Of a stretch of 64,000 nucleotides of DNA, positions 63,226-64,000 are shown in pieces. This DNA is from JAYODW01 sp038116745 (lineage in GTDB: Bacteria > Pseudomonadota > Gammaproteobacteria > Ga0077536). How positions within the stretch are numbered: the stretch's first letter is position 1; the number at the start of each line of letters is the position of its first letter. The stretch lies in NCBI GenBank assembly GCA_038116745.1, contig JAYODW010000012.1:1-64000 (forward strand), read 5' to 3'. The notes below the pieces were generated by a model, which did no database searches, was not told the DNA's origin, and saw only the letters and a program-made list of their open reading frames with translations. The translations under genes were made by a program, and so were the position numbers.

Positions 63226-64000
63226 ATGCCTGCACTTCCTGCGCCGACAAAAGACCTGCACCGCGCGCTGGCGGATCTGGCTCTGCACGGCATGTGCATC
63301 ATGCCCCGAGTTCTGAGCTGCGCAGAGCTGAACAAGCTGCGCGAGGCGTTACAGGCGGCCGTCGACGAAGACACGCGACTGCAGCGGGCACAGACCGGTT
63401 TCGCGCTCGATAATAATGAGCACAATCTGCGCGTCTGGAACCTATTAAGTCGGGACCCTGCTTTCTGCGACCTTGCACAGCACCCCATCGCGCTGGAACT
63501 GATCCGAAGCACCGTGGGCTGGCCCGCGCTGCTGTCGAATATCTCCGCGAACATCACGCTGCCCGGCGCCTGTCGCGGCGTCATTCACGCAGATCAGGTA
63601 TTCGTGCCGGAGCCCTGGCCATCCGCTCCTCAAGGGCTGAACGTCGCCTGGTGTCTGGACGATTTCACGACTGAAAACGGGGCGACGGAAGTCGTGCCAG
63701 GCAGTCATCGCCTGAACCGCAATCCGCGTCAGAACGACAGCCCGCACTTCGTGCCGGTCGTGGCACCTGCCGGCAGTCTGTTCGCCTTCAACAGCCGGAT
63801 CTGGCATCGCTCAGGCGCGAATACGAGCGTTCGCGCAAAGCGCGCGGCAGTCTTCCCTTTCTACACCCGGACCACCTACAGAACCCAGGAAAACTGGTTT
63901 CTGTCGCTCAGCCCGGAAATCATCGAGTCGGCTTCGGATACCCTGCTAACGCTGCTCGCCTACCGCACGGAGCTGTTCGGCCTGGTTTTCGGCCGTTCCC
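63226..64000 (+). CDS. Phytanoyl-CoA dioxygenase (PhyH) family protein, cut by the window edge
   Basis: An open frame of at least 258 codons runs off the end of the window. VIHADQVFVP contains the Fe-binding His-x-Asp, and FAFNSRIWHRSGANTSVR the distal His followed by the 2-oxoglutarate Arg. ENGATEVVPGSHRL is the PhyH signature. It is therefore a nonhaem Fe(II)/2-oxoglutarate dioxygenase hydroxylating an unknown small substrate. It starts with ATG at 63226. The C-terminus lies outside the window. Confidence 0.82.
   Translation, partial: MPALPAPTKDLHRALADLALHGMCIMPRVLSCAELNKLREALQAAVDEDTRLQRAQTGFALDNNEHNLRVWNLLSRDPAFCDLAQHPIALELIRSTVGWPALLSNISANITLPGACRGVIHADQVFVPEPWPSAPQGLNVAWCLDDFTTENGATEVVPGSHRLNRNPRQNDSPHFVPVVAPAGSLFAFNSRIWHRSGANTSVRAKRAAVFPFYTRTTYRTQENWFLSLSPEIIESASDTLLTLLAYRTELFGLVFGRS

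Overview
The window looks like a GC-rich gammaproteobacterial chromosome, probably from an assembled draft because a block of 100 Ns interrupts one gene. The evidence is gene order and content: pcm-nlpD-rpoS, a yafS-type methyltransferase next to rnhA and dnaQ with mltD divergent, grxD, adk, mrcB, and a FliK/FlhX flagellar pair. No rRNA, transposase, integrase, prophage or CRISPR array was seen. The genus cannot be fixed from the sequence alone.

Layout. 1-24 kb is mostly housekeeping: initiator tRNA, a flagellar pair, PBP1b, a lysine/alanine/proline-rich histone-like protein, adk, the stationary-phase block, argF-argD, grxD, dnaQ-rnhA, mltD, arsenite methyltransferase with a TVP38-reductase fusion, endonuclease V, apt and egtB. 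24-39 kb is an accessory catabolic region: crotonases, two LLM flavin monooxygenases, a family III CoA-transferase, an HCCA-isomerase-like protein, a cysteine-less thiolase paired with a DUF35 protein, and two transporters. 39-45 kb holds a heavy-metal RND tripartite efflux set. 47-54 kb holds an MMPL exporter, a periplasmic selenium-binding protein/methanethiol oxidase homologue, a protein fusing SCO1 to a di-haem MauG/cytochrome c peroxidase, and a lone KpsS-like capsule protein.

The most striking locus is 54.5-61.9 kb on the minus strand, which reads as one operon. It contains a copper membrane monooxygenase (PmoC, PmoA and PmoB of the methane/ammonia/hydrocarbon monooxygenase family) with all recognised copper ligands. 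A Baeyer-Villiger-type flavin monooxygenase lies between pmoC and pmoA. A PmoD/AmoD-like anchored periplasmic protein, a multicopper oxidase and a His-rich cupredoxin follow with 1-4 base junctions. No methanol dehydrogenase or hydroxylamine dehydrogenase is present here, so methane or ammonia is not indicated as substrate. My working inference is a short-chain hydrocarbon, or possibly an organosulfur compound. In that reading the CuMMO makes an alcohol, the flavoenzyme oxidises a derived ketone or a sulfide, and the neighbouring copper, SCO and methanethiol oxidase genes supply copper handling and downstream chemistry. A class I phosphoribulokinase and a truncated phytanoyl-CoA dioxygenase-like gene close the window.
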